DNA of 64,000 nt from Lineus longissimus (GCF_910592395.1 NC_088311.1:3290501-3354500), one strand, 5' to 3'; counted from the stretch's first letter, positions 1 through 11,592 are shown. Notes: generated from the sequence alone by a model not told the origin. A program made the numbers and translations.

Positions 1-130
1 TTAGTTCTTAATCACTGTATACCAGGACTGGCTGCAGGAGGGTTAGTTCTGTTTACACCAAGTAACAAGTGACAGTGATACACAATGATAGTAATGAAAA
101 GGCTTTGCAACCTATTCCTTCCAGTCATAC

Positions 131-266
131 CTCTAACATCCCTAATCAAAAGAAGGGTTCTTGCCCACTTCTCACAGACTGTCGCATAGAGAACGTCAGG
201 GGTCATTTCCGACAAGGAAACATCATAAAGCCCTATCACGGCATGGAGAAGATCTGTATTGGAAAC
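131..266 (-). CDS. Second exon of the same unidentified minus-strand gene
   Basis: The acceptor is excellent (a pyrimidine tract ending TTTCTTCAG, AG at 268-267) and the donor after TTAGAG is GTATGA (GT at 130-129). The 136-nt exon opens in phase 0, matching the phase-0 end of the exon at 740-1018, and closes in phase 1. It encodes about 45 residues beginning VSNTDLLHAVIGLYDVSLSE and continuing through CEKWARTLLLIRD. The alternation of hydrophobic and polar residues suggests two helices, as in HEAT/ARM-type or other all-alpha proteins, but this is only a look-alike. Only one frame is open across the whole exon. The gene continues beyond the left edge of the window, so the protein is partial. 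Confidence 0.72.
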
Positions 267-739
267 CTGAAGAAAGGATGATAAGTGACCTTGTTATAAG
301 AAATTGGACAATATCTTGAATAATGATTGATAATATTGACACTACAGCAATATTACTGACTTGGAGCGACCTTGTTTATAGGCTTTAGGCTAGCCACCCT
401 TGTGGCTTTGGTGTGGCCTTGCTTAGGCCCATGCCGCCCATGATGTACTTTCAGCCAAGTATACAATAAAACCTCTTTTAAGTTTTGGCATGAATGATGG
501 CGATGCATTGTACTGTCTGTAAAGTGTACATGTAGGCAATGTGATATGGTCATCCTAAAACATGAATTTATGAAAACAGCGTCCACCAGGTTTAAAGTCA
601 CTTTACTTTTTAGTCAGGTAAAATAGAAACAACAGTCATCAAAACAAAATTTAGTTGCCATAAACAAACTAAGTACACCATAAAACCCTTTTTACAGATT
701 GCTAGGATATTGTTTAGAGATTGATTTTGAGAGTCTCAC

Positions 740-1018
740 CCCTGGAATGACACAGATGGAGGACGATGAACTTGTGAGAAGTCGACGGAAATCGACGATG
801 AGTGGAGTGACCGTCAGTTGCCGGCCTTTTTTGTCATGGAACTCGTGTTTTTCTGCAAATTGCGTTCCGGTTAGAAACTCTTCACAACTCTTAGCTTCTT
901 CTTGAGCTGGCATTACAAAATCTTTATCTGTTTTGTCACTTTTTGGAGAGAAATTAACTGGGGAAAGCCGAGAAGTGAACGACCACGACTCCATATTGTC
1001 AACATAGTGGTCCCGCAT
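740..1018 (-). CDS. First coding exon of an unidentified minus-strand gene
   Basis: A 93-codon open frame read on the minus strand starts at ATG 1018-1016 and ends at GGG followed by the donor GTGAGA (GT at 739-738), so it closes in phase 0. A second in-frame ATG at 994-992 has the better context (A at -3, G at +4) and may be the true start. The peptide is polar and charged in its first two thirds (runs such as KSDKTDKDF and AQEEAKSCEEF), then more hydrophobic (TVTPLIVDFRRLL), with five serines near the end. No signal peptide or membrane segment is visible. The stretch is richer in GC and CpG than its surroundings, as expected at the 5' end of a gene. It joins in frame to the exon at 131-266. 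I do not recognise the family, and no function is assigned. Confidence 0.72.
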
Positions 1019-1319
1019 TCGGTCAAATGCTTGCGAATTGATTGGTTGGAAAAAGGTTCCGGTGTTGTCAAGGCACGGGAAGTTTGTTTGGCGGGAATTC
1101 AAACTTATCTGGTTGTTTCGCACCCTGAACTTTTCGCCCCAGTCGTTTCGCTCCCTGGGACTTTTTTGTTGGGGATTAATAAAGTATCCCGTTACAATGA
1201 ATTATGATTTGTTGAAATTCATAGATAACTCCACATGTACAATAATATTCACTGCATTTGCGGGAAAGTACAAGTGTTAGTTAAAGTTGTCAAATCTACA
1301 AAGAAGGAATCGTTTGGCC

Positions 1320-1940
1320 ATCTGTGATCTTTGGCAGGTCACTTGTTGAGGATTACTAGTACATTGTAGTATAGTATAGTAGTGGGTTAACGTATGCTGT
1401 CGCCATCTGGTGTTCTTTGTTCTTACTAATCATCAAGTGCTCTTCTGTGATTCTTGTGAAGGTGCTTTTATTTTATAATTAAAGACGATCCCGCCATGTT
1501 GGTGAAAACCTGTAGTTTGTTCAATTTTTATCGCTCAATAAAACCACCAGTGTCGAGCGTTGAGCTTTGGTCCTCGACATCACTTGTCTCCCTTTATCAT
1601 TCGTCGGTCATCAAGAGTGTGATCCGTTGGGCAAGTGTTTTCTTGCAGTCATCAGGGCAAAGTTTCTGGTCTCTCTTGTGATCCAGGGACATTCAATCTT
1701 GACACATTTCTAATTGGCATCTTGGGCAGATCACTATATTGTCTAGTTCATTGATTGGTCATCTAGAACTAAGTCACTTGTCCATATCTCGAGTCTATAA
1801 TATGGTCCTTGGAATTCAGTCTTGTCTAAGTTTTTATGAGTCGTCTACAGTGTGACCTCGGGCAAGACATTTGTCTGTTTTGTGATCAAGACCTTGGGCA
1901 ATTCCCTTGTCCTATCTTATTGATTGGCAGGCATTTTGAA
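1320..1940. repeat. Degenerate minisatellite-like region
   Basis: Variants of a phrase such as TTGGGCAAG, followed by CACTTGTC or CTTGTC and then TTGTGATC or GATTGGTCATC, recur at irregular spacing of roughly 50-70 bases. Examples lie near 1330, 1630, 1720, 1855 and 1890. The copies are too diverged for a firm unit length, and no convincing ORF crosses the block. Confidence 0.3.
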
Positions 1941-2057
1941 TTTCGAATTTGCACAAGTCACTTATATATATATAATGCATGTGTATCTATTATCAAATAA
2001 AATCTCAGGCTTGCACTTACATAATAGTATAAAACTAAAATAAATATAATATATATA

Positions 2058-2262
2058 ACCGTCATCGGATGCGCATCCGATATGCCACGAGATCCTTCAC
2101 CGTCAATTCCTTTACCGTCGTCGGATGCGCATCCGATATGCCACGAGATCCTTCACCGTCAATTCCTTTACCGTCATTGGATCGATGCCACCAGATTTTG
2201 AGACTTCACCGTCAATTCCTTTACTATCATTGGATCGATGCCACCAGATTTTGAAACTTTGT
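2058..2262. repeat. 56-bp tandem repeat, four copies, with an 18-bp palindrome
   Basis: Copies begin at 2058, 2114, 2170 and 2223. The first two are 56 bp and differ by a single base; the third is 53 bp and the last is truncated. Copies 1 and 2 each contain the palindrome ATCGGATGCGCATCCGAT (2064-2081 in copy 1). Copies 3 and 4 have replaced it by a shorter ATCGAT-centred sequence. Short ORFs on both strands here are repeat artefacts. Confidence 0.9.
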
Positions 2263-2512
2263 AAAGGTTTTGGGGATACAACCAATGCATGCAGGCACCG
2301 TCGTCGGAACCCCAAACCGCCCTCACAATCTATCCCAACCGTACCACTACAGCATTTTATTCACGGACCCCAGTATATAGACCATCGAGCCTTAGAGACC
2401 GAGCTTTTCTTTACCTTACAAATACTATATACTCGGCGACTCACTTATATGTGTTGTTTTTTTCACATACATTGTTCTCGTGGTTTACGGAAAAGTAGGC
2501 CAAAAATGTATA

Positions 2513-2580
2513 ACCCGTTATAAATGTTTCGCATGCTCCGCTATTTTGCCGCTACGCGGCGCGTTGGGTCCCTGCGTCAA
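2513..2580 (+). repeat. Left arm of a 68-bp inverted repeat
   Basis: It matches the reverse complement of 3257-3324 with 6 mismatches in 68 bases and no gaps. The shared core is very CpG-rich, containing TTTTGCCGCTACGCGGCGC. No target-site duplication is evident outside the arms. It could be the terminal repeat of a non-autonomous element or two opposed copies of a dispersed repeat. Confidence 0.9.
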
Positions 2581-2930
2581 GTTTTCTGACAAGTTAAGGA
2601 TCAGCCCTTGACACAATGCTAGCTAATCCATCCTTAAGGCCAGGTCACTTGTGCTAGCTGGGGTAATGTCCTGGGAATGATATCCCGCTCCCTGGGACAC
2701 GTGGGAACATCAAGTAGTAGCCTACTAGTACCTGTGTGCTAGCCTGTACATGCCAGTCTCAGTTCAATACCTTATTACGTGGTGCGCTCGCGTCGTTTAT
2801 CGAATCAATGTATCGAAATCCACTACTGAGTACATGCTATGAAACGGACCACACGTTAGTGGTCGTTTCTAAATTAAATTGTGAATAACTTTGCTAAATG
2901 TGACAAAATTTCTGACCGGCTAGGGCCAAC

Positions 2931-3009
2931 ATGGAATACCTGTCTTGGAGATACATATCGCTGTTTGCGGTCATTTTGTGCTCTCAACTTTGGATAGTAA
3001 CACCTCAAG
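2931..3009 (+). CDS. Signal-peptide exon (exon 1) of a putative secreted protein
   Basis: ATG at 2931 has a good context (CCAACATGG). The 26 complete codons read MEYLSWR, then a hydrophobic core (YISLFAVILCSQLWIV), then TPQ: a classic n-, h- and c-region of a signal peptide, with a single TM anchor as the alternative. The exon ends CAAG followed by GTAAGT (GT at 3010), leaving one base, so the intron is phase 1, common after signal-peptide exons of extracellular proteins. The best continuation in frame is 11512-11592, then 60132-60173, then 61624-61916, giving 164 residues in total. A rival second exon begins only 101 nt downstream at 3111. The protein family is not recognised. Confidence 0.6.
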
Positions 3010-3110
3010 GTAAGTGACTTTCTCTACTGTTTCCCTTCATCCGATGATATTACCTGGATATTGTAAACTCTTAGCTGCTGTAACTGCCGTGTCATTCCGT
3101 GTTTTCCAGA

Positions 3111-3160
3111 TAGCCTTATAGACTATTATGCTGAGTATCATTTTATCCGTTTAAAATGAA
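3111..3160 (+). CDS. Alternative tiny terminal exon after the signal-peptide exon
   Basis: A strong acceptor (GTGTTTTCCAG, AG at 3109-3110) lies 101 nt after the exon-1 donor, so 3010-3110 is a believable short intron. Read in phase 1, the exon gives D then SLIDYYAEYHFIRLK and a stop. That would make a 42-residue secreted peptide. It competes with the much longer gene model. The open length is short enough to be chance. Confidence 0.25.
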
Positions 3161-3256
3161 AAAATTGCTATGGGCGGATCATAAAGTTACAGGCCTACTA
3201 TTGATTTCAATGATTGTGATGTGGAGATAGGGCCTGTCTAGGCCTATATTTTGTTT

Positions 3257-3324
3257 TTGACGCAAGGGCCCAATGCGCCGCGTAGCGGCAAAATAGTGGA
3301 GCTGGCGAAACATTTATAACGGGT
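3257..3324 (-). repeat. Right arm of the 68-bp inverted repeat
   Basis: This is the inverted partner of 2513-2580, about 91% identical. The arms enclose 676 bp that includes the signal-peptide exon at 2931-3009 and its donor site. Confidence 0.9.
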
Positions 3325-3500
3325 CACCGTGGCCTTATTGTGGACATACAGCGCGATTGTGGGGTTGTAACTATTTTGCTGTATTGTCACCAGGAAAGAA
3401 AAGCACGCGACCTAACGCCGACCTATTTATGTAAAGTGATAATTAGAAGGTATATAGTTCGGGAAATGTTAATAAAAAATCATTCAATATCGTCTTTTGA

Positions 3501-4110
3501 GAGCATTTTTAATTGTAAAAGATATATGCCTACGTCACAGAGTCTCTGCAATGGTCATTTTTATCAAAGTAGTCTCGCACAGCCAGAAGTTGTTCACTTA
3601 CTAGTCTGGCGCATGCCATACTGCAGTGGTCATTTTTATCACAGAAGTCTCGCGCAGCCAGAAATTCTTCACTTATTAGTCTGGCGCATGCCAGACCTTC
3701 TTTGTACGAGACGTTTTCGAGCACGATGTATGTAGGCAGAAGCAACATTGCGCAAGATTACCTCGAACAGGGGCTAATGATAGATTATGCTAATGAGCAT
3801 ACCTTCCTCATTGAGTTTTCCCAGAATGGTCCATATCGCGCGAAGCTCGGGACGGCATGGTTCTTCTATTGTATGTATAGAGCATTTTTAATCGTAAAAA
3901 GTATATGCCTACGTCACAGAGTCTCTGTAATGGTTATTTTATCATAGTAGTCTCGCGCAGCCAGACCTTCTTCACTTATTAGTCTGGCGCAAGCCAGGCG
4001 TTCTTTGTACTAGACGTTTTCCACCACAATGTATCTGGCCCGAAGAAACACTGCGCAAGATTACCTCGAGCTGGAGCTAAGCATAGATTATGCTAATGAG
4101 CATACTTCCT
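3501..4110. repeat. Direct duplication of about 300 bp with a nested 75-bp duplication
   Basis: Copy 1 (3501-3807) and copy 2 (3880-4110) both start GAGCATTTTTAAT and end near a TATGCTAATGAGCATA hairpin. Copy 1 contains an extra internal tandem duplication of 75 bp (3546-3620 and 3621-3695) that copy 2 lacks. A perfect 7-bp stem, GTCTGGC-GCAT-GCCAGAC, lies at 3679-3696. ORFs of about 70-130 codons here come from the repeat. Confidence 0.8.
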
Positions 4111-6686
4111 TTCCAGTTGATGGTGATAAATATCTGTGGTCAGAGATACTTTAATGCTTCATAAGTTAACAGCTCAGTCAAGCTTCAATTTTCAAAAAGG
4201 GTCAGCAAGGCTTAACACAGTACTGTCCAAAAGTTACATCCTGAGGTGTGTACACAACTTTACTCACTTCCAGACTGTACTGTATCTTTTTTCAATTGAT
4301 TTGAAATTGATCTCTATTTCATTATGCCAATGTTGCTAAAAAGAATATGTATGTGGTACTATCGTTCCATTTACATCAAGATCTGTATATTATAATTACC
4401 AGAACTAACAATCTTATGTTATAACCAGGCAAAAAATTTAGATAATTTGTCATGGATTTCACGCTGTCTTTTTTACGGATAATGCCCTCTATTTGTCATG
4501 ATTGTAATATTTATCAGATTCATTATCTTGGGAATGATGTTTAATCAATGGTTTAGAAAGATTCGCAGGATGAGGCTGCTCTGCGGCATCGCTCAACTGA
4601 CACTTCCATTGATTTACCATGCGACGTTGAAAACATGTCAACGTTTCATAAATTCCGAGCATCTAGATATATTTTCTGTGTTATCATTGGATTAGAAAAT
4701 CTATATCAACGCTGTCCGCCAGATTCTATGTTTACTGGTGGTTTAAAACGACTCAGCATCACCGAGTGACGTTCTCCCAAGAACAGGTACTTGATTTATT
4801 CCATTTACACTATGAAAATAACCCTCCCAACAAAATTCCACATTGCTATGTTTAAGTGACACTTTTTGTGCAAGGAATCTTTTAATTTGTTGAAGCAGGA
4901 GCAGTTGACCCCATTTACTTTAGTTTACAAATGCTGCTGAATGGTGTTTATAATCTAATGAGTAAATGTAGTACTGGTCAGAAGTAATACATATCACATG
5001 CATTATGTCATGATTGTAATGTTGTGCGCAAGGGATATTACTCCTGGGTAGTGTGAGTACTGTTTTCGATAATTTGAACTAGTGACAATGAAGAATGAAG
5101 ACGTCTGTGTAATTGTGCCTACAACCCATGACAGATTTTGATGTAGTATTACTGGAGAGCATATCTCTTAGTGAATGAAATCCTGGACCAGAGCACCTGG
5201 TCCTGAATAGAATTTGATTGTGGCCATTAATTGTGCCCTAATCAGGGCTGTTATTGACTATTGTCATTGGAACAATAGCGTCGGTTGCTGTGATATTTGC
5301 AACATCAAGTGCTGGTATTCTTCTGTCATGATAATCTGATTCAAGACTTGTTCCATTGTCATGCTGGTCTTGAAGTTAGCAACTTATGTCCACCAGATTA
5401 GCTGATGACTGTATTTTGACAAATTCCACAATTTATCAAAGATTGGCTTTCCTGATGTTTCCTGCTATGTAGCTCTAGTGTAGTGGTTCAAATCTTTAGA
5501 CAGATCATAAGCACTTTACTTCTTTACTGGCCAATATTGGTAGATTTTTATTTGTTCTGTCATGTTTTTTCAACATTTACCCAATGACTTAAGTAACTGT
5601 TCATAACTCATAGCAAAAGGCCTATATCCCATGCATAAGGTCTTATTCAAATCCTATGTTACTATTCCAACTCCTCTATTCCACAGACGATTTTGTCCTC
5701 GAGATATGTGCATAAGGTTTTAGTGTCCAATAGTTATTGCGAAGTGCCTCATGTTTAAAGTAGGTTGTTTGTGGTATAGATTTCGTGGCTGGCTGTCTGT
5801 TCCAATATCAAGTCCATTTGTTGTATTTGACAAATAAAATTATGATATACAATGATACTATCAGTTTTTCCCAACAGGCTACCAATGATATAGCAGGAAG
5901 ACAGATCTTAGGTCATAAATTCAATCTAAAGTTCGGGCCCAGATGACGGTATGGATGTTTTCTTATCGACTGGGGCACTGTCAATGACAATACTAATACT
6001 GTCTATACCCATGAGTGTCTGCAGCTGCTCTCTGACCCTCAGCCGCCCTATTGTGAAATATCGCTCCCACAAGGGCCGTCTTGAATGACGGGGTGTCACT
6101 GGATCTTGTCACCACCGATCTAACGCGTCTAATGATGAGTAGGCTGCATGTGGTCCGCATTTTTGACTCACTTAATTAGCTAATTACTGTCATCATTGGT
6201 GATAAACAGTATGCCTCATTAAATGACCATAATTTTCGATGATCTCAAATGGCCATCCAGGTATCAAGTTTCATAAAATTGAAATCTCATGATTTGCTAT
6301 CCCCAAATGCCATCCTTGCTTCATGAGTATGTGAGAAAGCCGAGATCTTCAGTGTCAACATTAATTATTGCTTGTAATGATGTTCATCTAAATGGCGAAT
6401 TGTCATTATATTCTCTAAAGCAAGCATTGGGTCAATGTACTTTCTCAATGACTTCTCCTGGCTATGAAAATCTGACAAAATATAGGCAACTAACGTAGGC
6501 TCGTCAAAGATTCGATGAGTCACAATAGATGAAGTGAGACAAAGCAATCAAAGCAACCAGAAACAATGTTTTTTTCATTAAAACGAGACCAGAGGGAACA
6601 CCCCAAGCTAGTCGGATGTGGCGATGAAATATTGATCCTGAGTGTTAACACGCGCTTAAAATCTACCACTAGCCAGTTATATGCTA

Positions 6687-6703
6687 CTAGCCCTTAGGGC
6701 TAG
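6687..6703. other. Small perfect hairpin
   Basis: CTAGCCC-TTA-GGGCTAG forms a 7-bp stem with a 3-base loop. No T-run follows and no gene abuts it, so a terminator role is not suggested. Confidence 0.5.
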
Positions 6704-7243
6704 GTAATTGCATTTTGAAAGCATGTTAATTTTCTCATGGTCTTTTCCACAATCAGTGTTAACCCTTTTCCAGCTCACAGCATTTTCTGAGATTCTAAGG
6801 TTTTTGAAGTTTTTCCCTTCCTCGAGATTTTTTTAAACCCTACACAAATTCTTGCTCCAAAGATAACATCATAAAACTCATGGCAGTGAAGATTGATTGG
6901 TAGCTCCAGCATCCTTTTTAAAGATTAAACATTTAGAACATAAACCCAATCAAATCGACGACAGAATTATCCGATTTTGTCTTTTTTAATGGATCGTAAT
7001 CCCAAAAGCTGCTTCTGAAAGTCGGGTGATACATCATTGATATAGCCATTTAAACAAAGGCGGTATCAGCCAGGCACCGCATTTAGCAGGAGCTAACGGA
7101 AAATGTGGAAAATCACACGTTTTTCACCGGCATTTGAATGGATGTAAGTTAATGTGGAATGTGGGAAACTGTGACAGATTTGAAACACCAGTCCCTTTGG
7201 AGTTGCACCCCGATCAAAGTTTGGAAAGTTCCCTTATGCCATT

Positions 7244-7268
7244 GATGATGATGATGATGATGATGATG
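7244..7268. repeat. GAT trinucleotide microsatellite
   Basis: About eight perfect GAT units. On the minus strand they give a run of serine codons that inflates a spurious ORF. Confidence 0.95.
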
Positions 7269-10200
7269 AAACAGAAATGACATTACCTGAGCAGCCATTG
7301 TTTAACTTGGCCCATTCAGACATGAAGAGGAAAAACTTAGTTAACGTCCTGGTAAAAAAATCAAAGCGGCTTGGAGCTTCATCACCACAGAGATAGGCGA
7401 GATGAAAGAGTGAGTGATATTGATGGCTTTTGATAGTACAGGGAGCCACGCTATTGTAATATCCTGATATACACTTGATGTCTGCCCCTTTGGGTTGGTA
7501 TCAGAACTCACTGTCACCTCTGGTTTGATGAACATTATACCCGTTTGATAGATGAGTTTGGTCTAATTGAGCGGCGGGAACAAAACGGACAAAAAGCGAC
7601 TCAGGGTGTTAGGAATAGGGAGATGAAAGATAGGAGGATGATACTGATACGCCTTCAAAACAAGTGCCATACAGACCTGACAAAAACATAGGATGCGAAC
7701 CCCAAGGAACTCGAGTCAAGGGGCTAGCAGAATACTTGTCTGAATGCTGTGCCTCAAAGGACATTCTGCTACTATTCTATAGTTCCATGATCTTGATTGG
7801 GAGGGTTTGACGTCAGAAACTCGATCGTATCAAAGTCCTTTGACTAAAGCTTGTGTCCCAGAATGTGTCTGGCTTGCCTTGCACGCTACAAACTCCACCC
7901 TGCTCTGGCTTTCCTTGAGAAGTACAAAACTCTACTTCCAGTTAAACCCTTCCCTGTCTTCCCTTCTAGAAACCTCACCCTGCTCTTGATTTTCTGGATA
8001 ACTGAACCTCAATTTCCTGTTGTTCCCTGGCTTGCCCTGCATCCTCCTAACTCCAGACTTCAATCTGATGTTCTCTTGCTTTCCTTGCATACGATGAATT
8101 TCGATACTTCATCCTGATGTTCTCTAGCTTGATCACCTGAATGTGATGTATGTTTTCTATTGATGGGTGTTTTCAATCTTTCATCGATCTACCAGTAAAA
8201 CAGCCGAAGTCATTTTCGTACCAATGTAATTCTCGCCAGCCATTTAATTAGCATAGCCCATCCATCAGACTGCTCAGACAATTCAGAAAGCTAATTAAGG
8301 GATGCTGTGATGATTTGGGCTGGCCTACCATCAAGGGAATGTACATCATGTTAAGATCAAGTATTCCGTCAATGTCGGGAGAATATTTCACCAGTCGGCT
8401 TTTACTGCGATCGTGCAGAAGGGGATGATAAAATTAGAGGATTCAAGTATGATGGATCGGTTGTTTTAACTTTCAGTTGATTGGTTTCATAATGTGCATG
8501 GTGACTGCAAGATCACATTGTTGACTTCTTTGAACATAATTCTGCATTTCGGCAAAGCTGTTTTTCCAAAATGGGGGTTTGTATTGAGAATCAGATTGTT
8601 TCCACACCGAGTGGGCCAGCACACTACACCAGGTTCAAATGATGTTGACGTGGCAATTTGGTGTCCACTGCGCCTGCATGACCGCAACTGAATGAAGAGA
8701 TCATTCAAGGACTGTCTGACAGCTGTGATTGTTGACTACACCAGGTTCAAGTTCACTCCCAGGTTTCCTTCTCCTTGACTGTTTGCCTGCCAAGGCTTAG
8801 GAGGCCGAACCCCAATGCTATATATCAGAGTTTTCCGTCTTCTAGACTGGTTACTTGCCATGGCTATGGGGACCAATCTCATCCAATTTTGATAATATAA
8901 ACCAGCAGCTAATAGAAACCTGTGGAACATTGAGGATCTGTGATAGAATCTCTGTGAACGGTTTCTATCAGCCATGAGCTAATTGCAAAACAGCTCAAAT
9001 GCCATCTTAACAAGAATACACACGACATACCATAACATTAACTCAATATTGTTCACGACAGTCAAAGGCGACAAATATCATGTTTGATTTCCGTTTGTTT
9101 TTTGTATTTGGCGATTGCAGCTTTGACGAAGCGTGTAAAACATTTGTTTGCATGACTGATATCACTATTGGTGTTTTTGTATTCCACGCTCCTGCCACAC
9201 GAGTCTATTATTGGACATCACGTTTAGCTGTGATAAGTGGACTGTTAACTAAATGTTCCTTGGAGGGGTCCCTTTGTTTTCGTCCCAGATAAAAGCTTTT
9301 GTTTCTTTTTGTTATTGTTTTGTTCATGAGAAGGCGTTCTTTTGTTATCGTTTCGTGATGATCTTTCTGATTTCTGACTTCATATTGATATTGCTCATGA
9401 GTGTCACATTCATTAAGCCCGTCCTTTCATGAAAAGGTTAAAACCTGATTACTTCTCTTATGATAAAAAGCAGCACAAGTTACTTTTTATACAGTTTTAT
9501 TCTTAGTCAATGTTAGTGTCTGCAATGTTCTTACGCTCTTAGGCATGTTATAATTTTCGTGCTCTGTTTTCAGTTGTTTGTACACTAATACTGTGTGTCG
9601 AATGATACATTGGCCGTTTACCCAACGAAAAAGGTCCATAACATCTCATAATTTTAATGCAGCCAACAGAGTCAGTGCTGTATGTAGAATTACGTGTTCA
9701 ATTCAGATCAATTAGATCTGTACTATACCCTTTACATAACCTATTATGACAGTATCACAATATTATTGTGACAATGAACAATATTGAAAGCTCCATGAAC
9801 AGAATGACCAGACTTACATCATGATGATCAATAACGAAACTGAAGCAAAAATACGAGTCCTTTACTGTGAGAAGCCGGCCTGCCTCCTTTTTCGCCAGAA
9901 TATTAGGTAATTTAGATGGAGGGCATCAGTTGTAACTTGAGGAAAACTGACTGTTATGGACGAGGAGTTATATCATGATTGCCGAATCAATTGTAGCATT
10001 GCAAAAAAATTACTCAGTGCAATGTAACACCATTGCAATATTGACATTTGGTCTTTAAAGATGATGACAGGATGACATCATATTGTTGTATTGAATAATA
10101 CCCGCTATAACACTCTTCCGTTCATATGCTTTTGGGACCAGTTTGGTAGACGATTCATTGATAGGGCTATGTCAGACAACACTCACAACATCCTTTACAA

Positions 10201-10468
10201 ATACTTCGGTCACAATCTTTTAGTTTACTTTTTCTACTGTTGTGATGTGCAGTGTGCAGAGTGAAATTGTTGGCAAAAGATATGAAGTAAGTGACAGATA
10301 TGTGGGAAAATGTGAGGATAGTTTGTGATAAAAGATTTTCAACGTGTACAATGAACCCTTGATAACGTACATGGCTGTACTGATGATGTACTCAGGAACT
10401 TGAGGTAGTTTCTTGCTTAACAAGGCACTCTGACTAATCCTCTGTTGGCTTGTGGTACAGCTCCAAGT

Positions 10469-10785
10469 GGCTTGATCAATGCTGACCAAGACACAAGCCA
10501 TTTTAAGTTGCGTTCTCTCACATATGACTCAGGGCTGAATTACTTATGGTGACAGTTGTAGTACCTTGAGAGACATTCTGGACAAAGATGAAGTATGCAA
10601 GGCCAAGTGCACTGGATTCCTAGTTTCTTTTTATCAGCTAGGTTGATAGTGGATCAATTCTGATCAAGATGCAAGCCATTCTGTGTCGCGATCACTCACA
10701 TATGACTCAGGGCTGAAATACTTATCTTGACAGTTGTAGTACCTTTGAAGGCATTCTGTTCAAAGATGAAGTATGCAAGGTCAAT
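10469..10785. repeat. Two-copy direct duplication, offset about 178 bp
   Basis: Copy 1 (about 10469-10606) and copy 2 (about 10649-10785) share long blocks such as CACATATGACTCAGGGCTGA and GACAGTTGTAGTACCTT and end in AAAGATGAAGTATGCAAGG. Identity looks above 80%. No coding potential is evident. Confidence 0.8.
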
Positions 10786-11511
10786 AAATAAATTCTTGGT
10801 TTCTTGGAAACTTCTGAAAGAACTGGATGGCTTTTGCTTTAGTGCACTTAGTTCTTGACAAGAGGCTTTTTCAAGGCTAGAACTGGAGTAAAAGTGAGGA
10901 TTCTAACACTTCAATTGGTTGAAGTCACACATACATTGAAGGTGGTATGTTGGCAAAAAGTGTGGGGTAGGAGTTTAAGCGCCCCTCCCTTTGCCTAAAG
11001 GGTTAAAGTTGTCATCCTTCACAAGACATCTTATCTGCTGCTGAATGCATTGATGCAGATTGGTCTGCTGGAACAACAGACTGTCTACTTTGGTAAATGC
11101 GGCTTCCTCTCATTGAAACAAGACTTCAGCATTTTCCCACCTATCTAATCCATCTTGAAAGAAAATAAGCTGCTCAGTAACGAGACTGCAGTACATCATC
11201 TCCGTGATGGATCCGTTGTTACATCGAAATCTCTTTGTCTTCGCGACACTCTCGTTATTATCACTTTTTTTACGACCAGTGACGCAATAAAGTATCCTCC
11301 TTCGTGATTTTATCGGTGGTGATTTCAATATGGTTGTGGCCAAGGGAATACTTTCCGCCACTAATGCTTTTTTTTGCCAGATTGTTCTTGTCTGAAGAGA
11401 CAAAAATTGTATATCATAACTGTGAGTAGAGTGTCCTTTTGTCTTTTAAGTAATGTGAAAGGGGAGAGGCACACTGTCTGATATTTTCAAATGTTCGGTC
11501 ACCCCAGCAAG

Positions 11512-11592
11512 GATTGCCTGAAGAAGTGAATGGCGATATCAATGTAGTTTATCACAAGGCAGTTTTAAATTTGATTGAACTTGTCAAAGATG
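11512..11592 (+). CDS. Proposed exon 2 of the secreted-protein gene
   Basis: A single open frame runs from the acceptor CACCCCAGCAAG (AG at 11510-11511) to a strong donor, GATG followed by GTAAGT (GT at 11593). Starting after CAAG, the exon is 81 nt and symmetric 1-1, so it joins exon 1 through a split Gly codon (G plus GA). It encodes LPEEVNGDINVVYHKAVLNL followed by IELVKD, an amphipathic stretch that should be helical. Codons show a marked purine-first bias. An upstream CAG acceptor four bases earlier (exon from 11508) would need a phase-0 donor instead, which is the main uncertainty. The family is not recognised. Confidence 0.5.

Larger units (their letters stand above)
1019..2930. promoter_or_regulatory. 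Divergent intergenic region between two head-to-head gene starts
   Basis: This 1.9-kb stretch separates the start codons of the minus-strand gene (1018) and the plus-strand signal-peptide exon (2931), so it should hold both promoters and 5' UTRs. No clear TATA box was found. CpG-containing words cluster near 1020-1180 and again at 2780-2830. Between them lie a degenerate minisatellite (about 1320-1940) and a 56-bp tandem repeat (2058-2262). Confidence 0.4.
3010..11511 (+). other. Proposed intron 1 of the signal-peptide gene
   Basis: This 8.5-kb stretch lies between the GTAAGT donor at 3010 and the acceptor at 11510-11511. It contains the right inverted-repeat arm, a nested duplication (3501-4110), a hairpin at 6687, a GAT microsatellite (7244-7268) and a tandem duplication (10469-10785). 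From 4140 to 7200 and 7600 to 10200 I see no gene, only short shadow ORFs and AT-rich DNA. Confidence 0.4.

Noticed and set aside
2125-2523. 132-codon plus-strand ORF
   Set aside because: Generated largely by the 56-bp tandem repeat.
3340-3735. 131-codon plus-strand ORF
   Set aside because: Lies in the nested duplication, and the peptide repeats follow the DNA repeats.
7284-7535. Two overlapping minus-strand ORFs ending at CTCAG then GTAATG
   Set aside because: Both frames look partly coding, no good acceptor fits either one, and a GAT microsatellite inflates one ORF.
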